A DNA stretch of 64,000 nucleotides, from assembly GCA_003612395.1 (NCBI GenBank), contig RAYQ01000020.1:29040-93039 (forward strand). The letters are read 5' to 3'. This document shows positions 63,517-64,000 of the stretch, one piece after another. The stretch is from Parablautia intestinalis (GTDB lineage: Bacteria > Bacillota > Clostridia > Lachnospirales > Lachnospiraceae). A program made the translations under genes and the position numbers. Numbering within the stretch: the first letter of the stretch is position 1; every line of letters begins with the position of its first letter. Below the pieces are notes generated by a model. The model had not been told where the DNA came from, did not search any database, and was given only the letters and a program-made list of their open reading frames with translations.

Positions 63517-63616
63517 GCCCTTCATCTCCTTTGCCCTTGCATTTGATAGTATAGGTTGTTCAACTTTTTCGGTCCACATTTATATACTAACACCACCTAC
63601 ACGACACAGGCGGCGG

Positions 63617-64000
63617 AACCCCCACGCCCATATCATGCTGACTATGCGCCCTTTTGACGAGCGCGGCGAGCGGGGAGCGAAGCAGAAAAAGGAGTACATT
63701 CTTGACAAAGACGGGAATAAAATCTATGATCCCAAAAAGCGGCAGTACAAGTGCAAATCCATTCCCGCTACCGACTGGAACGAGCAGACCAAAGCCGAGC
63801 AAATCCTATTCACAACGGCGGAAGATTATCTCAAAGGTGTGATGAACAGCAATACTACAGTCCCGACAAAGGCATGGAAAGAAGAATACACCAAGTTGAC
63901 CGCCGAGAGGAAAACGCTCAATCGTAAGCGTCAAACCATACGCCACAGAATAAAGCAACGCCGCTTTTCAGCGGCGTGGTTTTCTGCATATATCGGGTAA
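63617..64000 (+). pseudogene. MobA/MobL relaxase fragment with internal deletion
   Basis: Starts inside the relaxase at NPHAHIMLTMRPF (His motif) and runs through KEYILDKDGNKIYDP and KSIPATDWNEQTKAE. It then jumps to AEDYLKGVMNSNTTVPTKAW and AERKTLNRKR, parts that lie much further on in the complete protein. The N-terminal Tyr region is lost. The reading frame ends at the window edge after passing through a terminator-like hairpin. Remnant of a mobilisable element. Confidence 0.75.
63958..63977 (+). terminator. Hairpin ACGCCGCT / AGCGGCGT with T-run
   Basis: Perfect 8-bp stem, TTTC loop, followed by GGTTTTC. It lies inside the frame that continues from the relaxase fragment, which shows that this last part is not original coding sequence. 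Confidence 0.6.

Larger units (their letters stand above)
62788..63576 (-). mobile_element. IS3-family element, internally deleted
   Basis: Terminal repeats are TGTGGACCGAAAAAGTTG at the orfA end (about 63560-63578, read on minus) and TGGACAAAAAAGTCG at the orfB end (62805-62819). The 16 bases outside the latter (62788-62803) also flank the 5.5 kb copy, so the true end may be further out. The element is about 0.8 kb, against 1.2-1.5 kb for the family. It carries truncated orfA and orfB with two internal deletions. Inserted between a gene fragment and a relaxase fragment. Confidence 0.8.

Overview
The window looks like a chromosomal segment of a low-to-mid GC gut Firmicute, most likely a Lachnospiraceae (Clostridium cluster XIVa) member. 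The signs are AGGAGG-type ribosome binding sites, dense two-component/ABC modules of the AgrA/LytTR and lantibiotic-immunity types, GH29/GH42/GH4/GH13 glycosidases with Firmicute-type sugar ABC transporters, three MATE exporters, a DUF4179 anti-sigma pair and IS3/MobA remnants. No tRNA, rRNA, CRISPR array or replication origin was recognised.

Layout. 0-5 kb (minus strand): two ABC-type permeases, a large lipoprotein, a GHKL sensor kinase and a LytTR regulator. 5.1-5.7 kb: a scar with an IS3-family remnant between fragments of an ABC exporter and a metallophosphoesterase. 5.7-10 kb (minus): a complete lantibiotic-immunity type cassette, lanF-E-G-R-K. 10-14 kb: small Cys-rich ORFs, a tautomerase, two related small proteins around a lipoprotein, and a wrecked LytTR-regulator/kinase fusion. 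14-16 kb (plus): a MATE exporter behind a structured, terminator-bearing leader, overlapping a broken cytidylate-kinase-like gene. 16.4-20.7 kb (plus): LytTR regulator, GHKL kinase, a 58-residue membrane peptide and an ABC exporter in one operon, then thioredoxin.

21-32 kb is mostly housekeeping and metabolism: ispF, a Zn peptidase, an enterochelin-esterase-like hydrolase, GH29 alpha-L-fucosidase, a flavodoxin-like reductase, an NAD-dependent epimerase, a MATE exporter and a chemoreceptor. 32.4-40.6 kb (minus) is an amino-sugar/glycoside utilisation locus: LacI regulator with two matching operators, GH4 glycosidase, BadF/GlcNAc-kinase-like kinase, solute-binding lipoprotein, two permeases, and a glucosamine-6-phosphate deaminase fused to a Cys-rich domain. 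40.7-51.9 kb holds a YjbR protein, a Na/Pi cotransporter, GH42 beta-galactosidase, a sigma/DUF4179 pair, GH13 alpha-glucosidase and a MATE exporter.

52.2-54.1 kb encodes the most unusual protein: a zinc-ribbon, non-RD protein kinase, triple-repeat linker, beta-rich middle module and C-terminal TIR domain in one chain, with its own promoter and terminator and no obvious operon partner. 54.2-58.5 kb (minus) is a peptide-catabolism operon: dipeptide epimerase, DUF819 transporter and CocE/S15-type hydrolase. 58.6-64 kb is a degraded accessory region: HTH gene, broken response regulator, kinase and ABC ATPase (a dead immunity cassette), nuclease and MGMT fragments, an intact LytTR/DUF3021 pair, an internally deleted IS3-family element and a deleted MobA/MobL relaxase.

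A recurring theme is that the broken genes keep both ends but have lost internal segments. At the IS element two copies share the same deletion junctions, so a defective derivative seems to have been copied.
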